Assembly: GCA_023382335.1 (NCBI GenBank)
Contig: JAMCPM010000007.1
Span: 1 to 64,000, forward strand
Length of the DNA: 64,000 nucleotides
Direction of reading: 5' to 3'
Origin: Actinomycetota bacterium
GTDB lineage: Bacteria; Actinomycetota; Thermoleophilia; BMS3ABIN01
Positions 21,601 through 31,992 of the stretch are shown here, in pieces. The notes below the pieces were generated by a model. It made no database searches. It was given only the letters and a program-made list of their open reading frames with translations, and was not told where the DNA came from. The translations under genes and the position numbers were made by a program. Positions within the stretch are counted from its first letter, which is position 1; every line of letters begins with the position of its first letter.

Positions 21601-21810
21601 CGTCTGCCACTTCCATTTAAACGGGGGCCACATCCGGGAACGAACCGCTCCCACGCGAAAAAAAAGCGGCTCCCATCCGGAAATGATTAAGATTCGGCCG
21701 GCGCGGAAATATATACGAGTTAGAGCGATCTATTCACTCTCCTTTGATTGCGCCAATTATGGTATCTTTATAGGCATTGTCCGGCCTCAGCATTTCCCGG
21801 GAGGAAGAAA

Positions 21811-22271
21811 ATGGCACCAAAGAAACACAACCCCTTCGCCGAGTTCGAGCGGCTGAGCTCCGAGATCGAGGACATGTTCTTCCGGTTCTACGGCGGGCCG
21901 CGCCTGCGCATCATGAAGGGCGGCTCCTTCCAGCCGCTTGCCGACGTCTATTACGTCAAGAAGACCAAGACCGTCATCGTCAAGCTCGAGATAGCGGGCA
22001 TTTCCCCCGATGACGCCCGCCTCACCATTCAGGACAAAACCCTCATCATCGAAGGCTCACGTGTAGATCCCGAGCATGAGGGGGAGAAGGTTTATCAGCA
22101 GATGGAAATCGATTACGGACATTTCAAGCGCCAGATCATACTGCCGGTGCCGGTGGATGTCGAAAGCGCCGCTGCCACCTACAGGGATGGTTTTCTGACC
22201 ATCGAGCTGCCGGTGGCCGACCGCTCGGCCTCGGCAATCAACGTGCCCATCGTCGTAAAGGACAAGAAATA

Positions 22272-22272
<1 letters not shown>
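21811..22272 (+). CDS. Hsp20 / alpha-crystallin small heat-shock protein
   Basis: The 153-residue protein has a short N-terminal arm (NPFAEFERLSSEIEDMF), an alpha-crystallin domain from about residue 47 (PLADVYYVKKTKTVIVKLEI) and the strand/loop DGFLTIELPV near the end. Family members hold unfolding proteins in a refoldable state. ATG 21811 has GGGAGGAA upstream; the longer reading from 21748 lacks such a site. The stop overlaps the lon start by one base, so a chaperone and a quality-control protease are made together. Confidence 0.9.
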
Positions 22273-24992
<2,720 letters not shown>

Positions 24993-25020
24993 TCGCGGCC
25001 CGCAAATACCTTCGCGAACT

Positions 25021-25048
25021 CAAACGCGCCTATCCGGGCGCGTTTTCA
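25021..25048 (+). terminator. Probable rho-independent terminator after lon
   Basis: AACGCGCC pairs with GGCGCGTT across a five- or six-base loop, and the downstream arm runs into TTTTCAG. It lies 30 bases after the lon stop, before the convergent FG-GAP gene. Confidence 0.6.
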
Positions 25049-25074
25049 GTTTAGGTCATCGCAATACGGTTTCG

Positions 25075-26610
25075 CTATGCTCCGGGCATCGGGCCCGGAT
25101 ATTCGAAAGTATTCCCGCAAGGGTCTTCGGCCGTGGCGTACAGCGCCGACCTGAAAGAAGCGACTCCGGCAGGGATCTCGAACCTGATGGTCACTGAAGC
25201 CGGGACCCCTGGCGAGATGGTTCCGATAGCAGCCGGAAGCGGAGTCGAGACAGAGACACCGTTCGTAGCGGTAAGGCTGACGATGTTGACATTGTATGCT
25301 GCCTGTGATGAAGAATCCGCCAGCGAGTAATCCACCGAGAGCAGGCCCGCTGAATAATCAGCGAAGCTCGCCCAGTAAGTTCTGGAGGTAGAAAGGTTCA
25401 GCTCCGGTTTGATCCCGCACCTGTTATACAATACGACCAGTCCATGGTTGTAGTCGGCGATCGCGATATCCGGATTCCCGTCGCCGTCGAGGTCGCCCGC
25501 GTCCATTCCCTGCGGATTGTAGTGCGAAGCGTAGGGCAGCGGATAGCTGCCGCTCCATAACAGCGTGCCGCCCGGCTGCTGCAGGTGTACGCTCAGGGCA
25601 TCCCAACCGCCGTGCGCGGTCGCGACGTCGGCTCTGCCGTCCCCATTGAAATCGGCTATCGCCACCGTTTCCGGGACGTCTAGCGTGAGATAGGTAACCG
25701 GTGCGCCTAACTTGCCCGAACCGTTTTGCGGGAAGACGGCGATGTGCGAATTGGGCGCGTTGCCGCCCGAAGATGCGACTACATCGTTGAGCCCGTCGCC
25801 GGTCACGTCACCGATAGCGATGCTATGGGTCAGGTTGACCAATATATCGCCGGGAACTGAGTAATAATCAGGAGAGTCAAAGCTGCCATCCGGCTTCTGC
25901 AGCAAGACGCCGATATTCGGCAGCAGCTTCTGCCCGCTCATCACGGCGATGTCGGTGAGGCCGTCGTTGTTCAGGTCGCCTACGGCCAGATCATCGTAAC
26001 CGCCATGTGTGACGCTGTAAGTCCTGGCCGCCGCCAGGGTCCCGTCGGCATTCTGCAAGATCACGTCAAGCGAATTCGTTCCCCAGCCTATCGCCGCGAT
26101 GTCATTCCGGCCGTCGTGGTTAAGGTCGGCGATGCAGACCTTGTTGGAATTCTGGGTCGGGTACTTGATGCTCGGCCCAAAACTGCCATCAGCGTTTTGC
26201 GGGAACACTTCCACTTCCTTTCCGCTGTTGCCGATGACGATGTCATTCCTTCCATCCCCGTTGACGTCGCCTACCGCCAACCCCTGCGGGCGGTTCGCGC
26301 CGCTGGCGTCGGTTTGGTACTTGACCGGAGCCCCGAGATGGCCTTTGCCGTCCTGGGTGAAGACGAAGAGCTGGAAATCATTCGGTGGATCGAAATAGAA
26401 AGAGGTGGTCATCGCCACGTCGTTACGGCCGTCACTGTTCAGGTCGCCGATCGCGACCGCCTCAGGCCATGAACCGACGGGGAAGGTTTGATAGGGAAAG
26501 AAGATATCGGCGCCGCTGTCAGCGGCCGAAGCAGGCCAGAGGAAAAAGGGCAGGAAAAGGACAGAGACCGAGATGAGCGCGATGGTTGAGGCTTTGATGC
26601 CGCCAGACAT
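25075..26610 (-). CDS. Secreted FG-GAP/VCBS repeat (beta-propeller) protein
   Basis: The 511-residue protein has a signal peptide (ALISVSVLFLPFFLWPASAADS) and then about seven FG-GAP/VCBS repeats with the calcium-loop pattern D-x-N-x-D-G-x-x-D-[IV]. Examples are IGDLNSDGRNDVAM, VGDVNGDGRNDIVI, IADLNHDGRNDIAA and AGDLDGDGNPDIAIA. The family folds as an integrin-alpha-like propeller, usually extracellular and calcium-binding. A C-terminal Ig-like stretch follows (about residues 390-511). No catalytic motif is visible, so adhesion or binding is the likely role. It is convergent with lon. Confidence 0.87.
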   Translation of the reverse strand: MSGGIKASTIALISVSVLFLPFFLWPASAADSGADIFFPYQTFPVGSWPEAVAIGDLNSDGRNDVAMTTSFYFDPPNDFQLFVFTQDGKGHLGAPVKYQTDASGANRPQGLAVGDVNGDGRNDIVIGNSGKEVEVFPQNADGSFGPSIKYPTQNSNKVCIADLNHDGRNDIAAIGWGTNSLDVILQNADGTLAAARTYSVTHGGYDDLAVGDLNNDGLTDIAVMSGQKLLPNIGVLLQKPDGSFDSPDYYSVPGDILVNLTHSIAIGDVTGDGLNDVVASSGGNAPNSHIAVFPQNGSGKLGAPVTYLTLDVPETVAIADFNGDGRADVATAHGGWDALSVHLQQPGGTLLWSGSYPLPYASHYNPQGMDAGDLDGDGNPDIAIADYNHGLVVLYNRCGIKPELNLSTSRTYWASFADYSAGLLSVDYSLADSSSQAAYNVNIVSLTATNGVSVSTPLPAAIGTISPGVPASVTIRFEIPAGVASFRSALYATAEDPCGNTFEYPGPMPGA

Positions 26611-26714
26611 GATCCCCCCTCTTTTTTTCAGAGGATATCCGCCAGGAAATTAAACGCGGCTAATTATATTACAAACATAATATTGCGTCAAAAACGGAAC
26701 CGTGCGTTATCGCT

Positions 26715-26987
26715 TTATCCCCCCGCCACCGCCGGCACGATGCTGACCTCGGCGCCGTCGGCGACCTCGGTGTCGAGGCCTGACGCGAAGCGGATGTCGT
26801 CGCCGTTGACGTAAATGTTGATGAAACGCCGCACTTCGCCCTCGTCGAGCAGCCGCTCGGCCATGCCCGGGTGCCGGTTCTCCAGTTCCATGATGATTTC
26901 ACCGATGGTGCCGGCGTCCATTTCTACCATTCCCTCACCGCTGGTCAACTGCCGCAGCTGCGAAGGGATTCTCACCTTTACGCTCAT
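26715..26987 (-). CDS. ThiS/MoaD-like sulfur-carrier (ubiquitin-like) protein
   Basis: A 90-residue beta-grasp protein: MSVKVRIPSQLRQLTSGEGM at the start, a mid-region FINIYVNGDDIRFASGL and the terminal AEVSIVPAVAGG. The C-terminal Gly-Gly is where relatives are adenylated and converted to a thiocarboxylate that donates sulfur. The start overlaps the stop of the threonine-synthase-like gene (ATGA), which signals co-translation and a shared pathway. Both are under a SAM riboswitch. I infer a sulfide donor for homocysteine (or cysteine) formation. A molybdopterin-synthase role is less likely because no moa genes are nearby. Confidence 0.85.
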   Translation of the reverse strand: MSVKVRIPSQLRQLTSGEGMVEMDAGTIGEIIMELENRHPGMAERLLDEGEVRRFINIYVNGDDIRFASGLDTEVADGAEVSIVPAVAGG

Positions 26988-28231
26988 CTGTTAGCTCCTT
27001 TCACAATGTCCCCGAGCACTTCGTCCTCGAACTGGGAGAAGACCGGGTCGATCTCGTAAGTGCTGATGGTGTCTGCCACGGCGTCGAGCGTCTTCAGGCC
27101 GTCGCCGGTGATGTAGAGCACGGTCTCGTCGTCGCGGTAGATCTTGCCGGACGCCGCCAGCTTGGCGAGCACCGCCGTGGTGACGCCGCCGGCGGTCTCG
27201 GTGAAGATGCCGGTGGTCTCCGCCAGCAGCTTGATGCCGTCGACGATCTCCTGCTCGGTGACGCTCTCGATGGCGCCGCCGGTCTGGCGCACGACTTCCA
27301 GCGCGAAGATGCCGTCAGCCGGATTGCCGATCGCCAGCGATTTGGCGATGGTGTCGGGCTTGACCGGCTTCACATGCTCGGAGCCCTCGGCGAAAGCCGC
27401 CGCCACCGGGCCGCAGCCCTCGGCCTGGGCGCCGAATACCGCCGGCGCCTTCCTGCGGATGAGACCGACCTCGCCCAGCTCCCAGAATCCCTTGTGGATC
27501 TTGGTCAGCAGCGAGCCCGAAGCCACCGGGGTGACGACCTTGTCGGGAGCGCGCCAGCCCAGCTGCTCGGCGGTCTCGAAGGCTAGCGTCTTGGAGCCCT
27601 CCGCATAATAGGGCCGCACGTTGACGTTGACGAACGCCCATTTCTTCTCCGAGGCGATCTCGGTGCAGAGGCGGTTGACGTCATCGTAGTTTCCGCGTAC
27701 CTTGACCACGTTGACGCCGTAGATGGCGGTGGCGATGATCTTTTGTATCTCGAGATTGGCCGGCACGAAGACATAAGCCTCGGTTCCGGAAGCAGCCGCG
27801 TGGGCGGCGACGCTGTTGGCGAGGTTGCCGGTGGAGGCGCAGGCAACGACTTCGAAGCCCATCTCCAGTGCGCGCTGCAGGGCCACGGAAACGACCCGGT
27901 CCTTGAAGGAGTGGGTGGGGTTGGCGGTGTCGTTCTTGACCCAGAGCTTCCTGAGCCCGAGTTCCGCGGCGAGGCGGTCAGCCTTGATCAGCGGCGTATA
28001 GCCCGCCTGCAGATCGACGACCGGTTTGCTGTTGACGGGAAGGAAATCAGAGTAGCGCCACAGCGATGGCGGACCCAGGGCGATGCGCTCCTTGGTGGCC
28101 CGCCTGCGAATCTTCTCATAATCATATGAGACCTCGAGCGGCCCGAAGCAGAAGTCGCAGACGAACAGCGCTTCCAGCGGATAGGTGCGCCCGCATTCTT
28201 TACATTTCAGATGTTCGGCGGTGGTGGCCAA
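26984..28231 (-). CDS. thrC: Threonine synthase-like PLP enzyme, under SAM riboswitch control
   Basis: Fold-type II PLP enzyme of 415 residues. It has an N-terminal zinc ribbon (CKECGRTYPL, CDFCFGPLEV), the PLP lysine in NPTHSFKDRVVSVA, the asparagine/phosphate region ASTGNLANSVAAHAAASG and a late GDGLKTLD. Start is TTG 28231 with AAGGAG seven bases upstream. By sequence it is a threonine synthase (O-phosphohomoserine to threonine). Two context facts are odd for that: a SAM-I riboswitch upstream, and translational coupling to a Gly-Gly sulfur carrier. It may instead, or also, put sulfur on O-phosphohomoserine to make homocysteine (inference). Another thrC elsewhere would support that. Confidence 0.85.
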   Translation of the reverse strand: MATTAEHLKCKECGRTYPLEALFVCDFCFGPLEVSYDYEKIRRRATKERIALGPPSLWRYSDFLPVNSKPVVDLQAGYTPLIKADRLAAELGLRKLWVKNDTANPTHSFKDRVVSVALQRALEMGFEVVACASTGNLANSVAAHAAASGTEAYVFVPANLEIQKIIATAIYGVNVVKVRGNYDDVNRLCTEIASEKKWAFVNVNVRPYYAEGSKTLAFETAEQLGWRAPDKVVTPVASGSLLTKIHKGFWELGEVGLIRRKAPAVFGAQAEGCGPVAAAFAEGSEHVKPVKPDTIAKSLAIGNPADGIFALEVVRQTGGAIESVTEQEIVDGIKLLAETTGIFTETAGGVTTAVLAKLAASGKIYRDDETVLYITGDGLKTLDAVADTISTYEIDPVFSQFEDEVLGDIVKGANR

Positions 28232-28331
28232 ACCATGCTCCTTGTCTGGCGCCGTCGCATCCTTGAGTCCATGGGGGAAGATGCCGCGCCGGCGGGAATT
28301 TCTTGCCGGCTTCGATTCGTGCGGGGGAACG

Positions 28332-28360
28332 AAAAAAACCTCCGCACGATGTGGCAGAGG
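28332..28360 (-). terminator. Riboswitch-controlled intrinsic terminator
   Basis: On the minus strand CCTCTGC pairs with GCGGAGG around an eight-base loop and is followed by seven T. The terminator 5' arm and loop contain CCACATC (plus-strand 28348-28354), which is exactly complementary to GATGTGG at the 3' end of the aptamer (plus-strand 28392-28398). The two can form an antiterminator. SAM binding would hold GATG in stem P1 and let the terminator form. Confidence 0.8.
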
Positions 28361-28394
28361 CTTGCGTAAGTACTACTGAGCCTATCTATCACCA

Positions 28395-28514
28395 CATCTT
28401 CCAGACCTATATGGTCTGCAGGAGTTGGCACCTTGCTGGCACTGGATTCCTTTGGGAATCGTGCCGCAGGTTGCCGAGGCTTCAAAGGGCCAGTCCCTCC
28501 ACCTCTCGGGATGC
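28395..28514 (-). promoter_or_regulatory. SAM-I (S-box) riboswitch aptamer
   Basis: The minus strand reads CCCGAGAGGTGGAGGGACTG, then GCCCTTTGAAGCCTCGGCAA and, later, AAGGTGCCAACTCCTGCAGA. These are the conserved SAM-I core segments: K-turn, J1/2, P2 and P3 with the J3/4 A-rich joint. The P1 arms are GCATC (28514 side) and GATG(T) (28395 side). It lies upstream of the threonine-synthase-like gene and the sulfur-carrier gene, so high SAM should switch both off. SAM-I riboswitches normally control methionine, cysteine and SAM synthesis or transport. Confidence 0.93.
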
Positions 28515-28545
28515 GAAAAACGCGTTCCTGGTTATAGCCTTAGGA

Positions 28546-28574
28546 GTCTAACAAGCGGGGAAGGCCTGTGTCAA
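28546..28574 (-). promoter_or_regulatory. Candidate promoter for the riboswitch operon
   Basis: On the minus strand TTGACA (28574-28569) is followed after 17 bases by TTAGAC (28551-28546), about 30 bases before the aptamer. The -35 box is perfect and the spacing ideal, but the -10 box is poor. Confidence 0.5.
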
Positions 28575-28597
28575 GAAGCCGTTGGGATAGGAGATAG
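28571..28597. repeat. Short dispersed repeat, left copy
   Basis: TCAAGAAGCCGTTGGGATAG continuing to GAGATAG at 28597 is repeated at 31878-31904 with one difference. A GGGGTGA/TCACCCC hairpin follows at about 28598-28617. The two copies flank the block of small secreted-protein genes at 28.7-31.8 kb. Confidence 0.75.
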
Positions 28598-28631
28598 GGG
28601 GTGAAAATCTGTCACCCCACCCCGAGATTAT

Positions 28632-28662
28632 TTGACAACTCGGGAGCCGCTGTCAATATAAT
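28632..28662 (+). promoter_or_regulatory. Candidate promoter/operator before the first small secreted-protein gene
   Basis: TTGACA at 28632-28637 and TATAAT at 28657-28662, with a 19-base spacer, both perfect boxes. The spacer ends in TGTCAA, an inverted copy of TTGACA, so the promoter also carries an inverted repeat that a regulator could bind. The gene starts about 50 bases downstream. Confidence 0.5.
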
Positions 28663-28712
28663 AACTTCAGTTTTCCTTGCCCAAGTGAATCGCTAGCGGG
28701 AGAGGAGCATCT

Positions 28713-29378
28713 GTGCTTCGAGATTTGCTGCGCAGGATGAAGAGACATTTTCAACGTATCATCATTTCCACAGTAGCCCTTGCGGCACTCATCACATTGG
28801 GCATTCTAGTTGCCCACTACAATGTGACTGGCGCTACCGGCAGCGGCGCGACGCCTGCTGACAGCCCTATCGATTCTAATGCAGCAGGGCCAGGTAATTG
28901 TGTGGAGTATCCCTCACTTGTTGGCACCGAGGATCACGCTGACGGTAGCAAGACCTACTTTTATGAACTCGACGGTAATCTTCTTCCAGAAACGGTTGGA
29001 CCGGGACAGCCAGAGCCCCACCCGTGTAAGACCAACGTTACAAATTGCGCACCGGCGGCTACGTATCGTATTGATGGCGGCGAGGAACGTGAGCTTGGAG
29101 ACTGCGTCATGCTGCTGACTGGGATAGGGATTCCTCCAAATATTTCTCTCCAAAAGGGGGAACAGGTCGAAATCCACATGATGAACCGCTCGTACTCGGC
29201 TCCTGTGAGCTCCGAGCCCTCGGTCCTAGACCGAGCCGGCCAAAGTGACGACGGTGCGACCTCGACATTTGTGGCTAACAGCAGCGGAACGGCGCTAATA
29301 ACGGTTCGTGGCGGTTGCATCGAGGATCCAAACAATACCAACGGCACGTGCCTAGTTCTTCAGATCTCGGTGCCGTAA
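28713..29378 (+). CDS. Small exported protein, paralog of the lipoprotein at 31266-31799
   Basis: GTG 28713 has AGAGGAG upstream; an internal ATG at 28738 is an alternative. The 221-residue product has a basic N-terminus, one membrane helix (IIISTVALAALITLGILVAH), a disordered linker and a C-terminal domain of about 110 residues. That domain shares clear blocks with the protein at 31266-31799: NISLQKGEQVEIHM, SDDGATSTFVANSSGTALIT and NNTNGTCLVLQISV. Cys pairs (GNC, NCAP, GDC, GGC...GTC) suggest disulfides outside the cell. No known family was recognised. Confidence 0.65.
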   Translation: MLRDLLRRMKRHFQRIIISTVALAALITLGILVAHYNVTGATGSGATPADSPIDSNAAGPGNCVEYPSLVGTEDHADGSKTYFYELDGNLLPETVGPGQPEPHPCKTNVTNCAPAATYRIDGGEERELGDCVMLLTGIGIPPNISLQKGEQVEIHMMNRSYSAPVSSEPSVLDRAGQSDDGATSTFVANSSGTALITVRGGCIEDPNNTNGTCLVLQISVP

Positions 29379-29424
29379 ATCCAAGAATCACTCTTAGCAA
29401 GGTGTCCAGAAAACCCGGACCAGA

Positions 29425-29650
29425 TCAGCTCGCCTGGAAGCTAACAAAGCATGGGATCAAGACAATGAGAAGCCTGACCCAGCTTTGTTTACTCGGGAGA
29501 TTCTTCCGTTAATTAAGGACGTACCACTTAGAAAACTCCAGTGGGCGACCGGTCTTTCCATCAGGTATTGTGCTTTTATTAGGCGGGGGCTTAAGGTGCC
29601 GCATCCGAGGCATTAGGAGAAGTTTCGCAATTTGGAGGTCCCATCTAATT
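29425..29650 (+). pseudogene. Remnant of a protein ending in an ATGLS...IRRG...PHPRHW motif
   Basis: From 29425 one frame reads SARLEANKAWDQDNEKPDPA, then LFTREILPLIKDVPLRKLQW and ATGLSIRYCAFIRRGLKVPH, then PRH and a TAG at 29614-29616. The frame then continues EKFRNLEVPSN. I recall the ATGLS-x2-Y-x3-IRRG-x3-PHPRHW pattern from C-termini of actinobacterial helix-turn-helix or mobile-element proteins, where a tryptophan follows PRH, so TGG to TAG is the likely lesion. The N-terminal part is absent. The family name is uncertain. Confidence 0.45.
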
Positions 29651-29661
29651 CATAAAGATGT

Positions 29662-30925
29662 TCAGTCCGCTAACGCCATGCAGGTTACATTCGTGTTTGA
29701 CGGGATCCCTGAATTGACCTCATTCCATTTGTTGCCGGCATCTGTCGACTTGAAGATGCCTTTGTTGGTTCCGGCATAGACCGTCCCATCACTGCCAAAA
29801 TTCGGAGAGACTACAATTGTTGACACGTTGGAATTCGGCGCCAGCCCGTCGTCAGATATGAGCCAGCTGGTTCCGCCGTCGGCTGATTCGTAAATGGTTT
29901 CAAAGTACCCCCCGGGATAGCCTTCTGTCCCGGCGAACAAAGTTTTATCGGCGGCAAATTCAGGCGAGATTGCCAGACTCTTTGTGAAAGTGTTTCTTGG
30001 TGAAATTGTGATCGGCTGGCTCCAGGTGCTGCCAGCGTCTGTCGACTCAGAAAACTCGCTGCCGGGAACGTCGGGCCTATTCATCTTCTCGATCGTATTC
30101 AACTTCTGGATCGAGATGAAAACGATTCTGTCCCCAGCAAAGCTCGGCGATACGGCAATTGAAAAGATATTCTCGGGCTGGCTGGACGGCGGCTGGTATA
30201 TCTTTGTGTTGACCCAGCTGAGGCCGCCGTCTGATGATCTGTAGACGCCGAAAGCTGTGCCGAGAAAGACCGTCCGGTCGCTTACGAAGGCAGGCGAGAA
30301 TGATATCGAACTGACCGGGATGTTGTTAAATACGTTATTGCTACCGCTCCAATTGCTTCCCCCGTCAGTTGATTTGAAGACATCTCCTTCTATTATCTGT
30401 AAGAAGCCGGTATGAGGTGCTGCCACTGAGTTATCAGCGGTGCTGGTGTCCTTAGTTGATGGGGAGGAATCATCTGGTCCTGTAGCGCCGGCATTATATG
30501 GTCCTTCAGCGCTGGCAAATACTGTGTGATCATTGACGAAATCCGGCGAGACGGCGACCGTGCCCACGGATTCATAGCTGACGCCTGTGTTAACTGCCGT
30601 CCAGTTGCTGCCGCCAGACGTCGACTTGAAAACGCCGCCACCTCTGCTGCCGGCAAAAACTGTTCCATCGCTTGCAAAACCAGGAGAAACCGCCAGCGAC
30701 GAAATATTCATATTCGCGAGCCCGCTGCTCGACGAGGTCCAGCTGACGCCGCCGTCGACCGATTTGTAAACACCGCCACCATCAGTGCCGGCGAATATTG
30801 TTCCGGAAAACCCCGCTGTTGTAGCCGGGGGTTTCCCCGCAGCCGGCGGTCAGGAATAAGACCAGTGAAAAAAAGATCGTCAGGAATATTGCCACGTGCC
30901 TGAGTATCCGACATTTCTTCAACAA
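29662..30925 (-). pseudogene. BNR/sialidase-like repeat lipoprotein with an apparent frameshift
   Basis: Two frames together make one plausible gene. From TTG 30925 (GGGAGGAA upstream) the first frame gives a lipoprotein signal (HVAIFLTIFFSLVLFLTAGC) and stops soon after. The second frame carries GTIFAGTDGGGVYKSVDGG and then about 349 residues of repeats such as VFAGSRGGGVFKSTSGGSNW, VFKSTDGGSNW and VYAGTNKGIFKSTDAG. These are BNR/Asp-box or YCF48-like propeller repeats. The span is one base off a multiple of three, and runs of C, G and T near 30795-30845 are likely indel sites. A sequencing error is possible, in which case it is an intact surface propeller protein. Confidence 0.7.
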
Positions 30926-31100
30926 TATCTTCCTCCCGCAGATTGAAAAGATGCCTCTAAAATACTATACGCACGAAGTCATAATTTATCACAGTGAAAC
31001 TATATACGGGGTAAAGAACAGTTCATAACGCCGACTGGCCGATTCAGAATGACCTGGTTCGAATAAGTGCCGATTACGCCCACCAAATTTTGATCCTGAT

Positions 31101-31122
31101 AAATGGCTTGGCTAAGCCATTT
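31101..31122. other. Perfect 9-bp inverted repeat in a gene-free stretch (30926-31265)
   Basis: AAATGGCTT and AAGCCATTT flank GGCT, followed by ATTTATG. It could be a weak terminator or an operator. The rest of 30926-31265 is AT-rich for this window and probably holds the promoters of the two divergent lipoprotein genes. I see nothing else there. Confidence 0.5.
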
Positions 31123-31265
31123 ATTTATGCCAATATCGCAAACACCATAGGGGCTTCGAACTTTTTCGCTCGGTTTCGATCGTATTAGTTGCCAATGATG
31201 TGATACTTACGCATTCGTTATCGTATATATATATTCAAGAGTAGCCCAAATGAACGCTAGCGAGG

Positions 31266-31799
31266 ATGAGAGTGGAACCACCAATGCGTAGATCACGCTT
31301 GTTGCCAATAGTAGCCGTCGTTATTATGGCATCTTTGCTGCTCGCGAGCTGCTCAGCTTCGCCCACATCTGAATCGCGCCCGTGGTGGCAACCATCGAAG
31401 GACACAACTGCGCAGGTCTTCACAGTAGGTACGCTAGTTATCACAACAGATCCTAATGCCCCTTCCTCTAGTTGCGGACCACCGGAAGTTTTGTATCGCA
31501 TTAATAGCGGCGCCGTAGATTCGTTTGGAAACTGCCTCTGGAGTCCCTCTGCAAACTCTGCTCCGAACGTTACTCTCCAAACCGGGGATCAGCTCGAAAT
31601 CCACATGGAGGGCCCCTCGCCTCCCTCTAGTTCCAATCCCGCGGTCCTGGACCTGTCGGGGCGGAGTGACAATGGAGCGACTTCGACATTTGTTGCTAAA
31701 AGCAGCGGTACGGCAGCGATAACGGTTCGAAGCGCATGTCGCGAGGATCCAAATAATGACAACGGAACGTGTCTGGTTCTTCAGGTAACGGTGTCGTGA
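31266..31799 (+). CDS. Small lipoprotein, paralog of the protein at 28713-29378
   Basis: The 177-residue protein has a lipoprotein signal peptide (LLPIVAVVIMASLLLASC; lipobox LLASC), so it should be lipid-anchored outside the membrane. The mature part ends with the same blocks as the paralog: NVTLQTGDQLEIHM, SDNGATSTFVAKSSGTAAIT and NNDNGTCLVLQVTV. ATG 31284 is an alternative start. Function unknown. The pairing of C-terminal domains and the flanking repeats suggest a segmental duplication. Confidence 0.68.
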   Translation: MRVEPPMRRSRLLPIVAVVIMASLLLASCSASPTSESRPWWQPSKDTTAQVFTVGTLVITTDPNAPSSSCGPPEVLYRINSGAVDSFGNCLWSPSANSAPNVTLQTGDQLEIHMEGPSPPSSSNPAVLDLSGRSDNGATSTFVAKSSGTAAITVRSACREDPNNDNGTCLVLQVTVS

Positions 31800-31862
31800 A
31801 TCAGGGATCCTGACCTGTAGGATTTCTCATCTTTCACCATAAGGGTGCACTTTTGCGGGCCC

Positions 31863-31904
31863 CTATCTCCTATCCCGTCAAGAAGCCGTGGGGATAGGAG
31901 ATAG
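31863..31904. repeat. Short dispersed repeat, right copy, with a 14-bp stem
   Basis: CTATCTCCTATCCC (31863-31876) and GGGATAGGAGATAG (31891-31904) are perfect inverted arms around a 14-base loop that contains TCAAGAAGCCGTG. The loop and right arm match 28571-28597. It lies between the lipoprotein gene and the convergent exported-protein gene, so it may end transcription. Confidence 0.75.
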
Positions 31905-31992
31905 AGGCCGGAAAAATGTCACCCGACGCACGATGACCGACTATGGCGCGAGCCAGAAAAGGCAGCTTGCCGGTGCGGCCGCATACCGAAAG

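Noticed and set aside
21146-21856. 236-residue plus-strand frame before and into hsp20
   Set aside because: It crosses the decayed minus-strand gene and the true hsp20 start; composition is not protein-like.
29315-29512. 65-residue frame overlapping the end of the first small secreted-protein gene
   Set aside because: Another frame of the same stretch has the conserved PHPRH motif; this one looks random.
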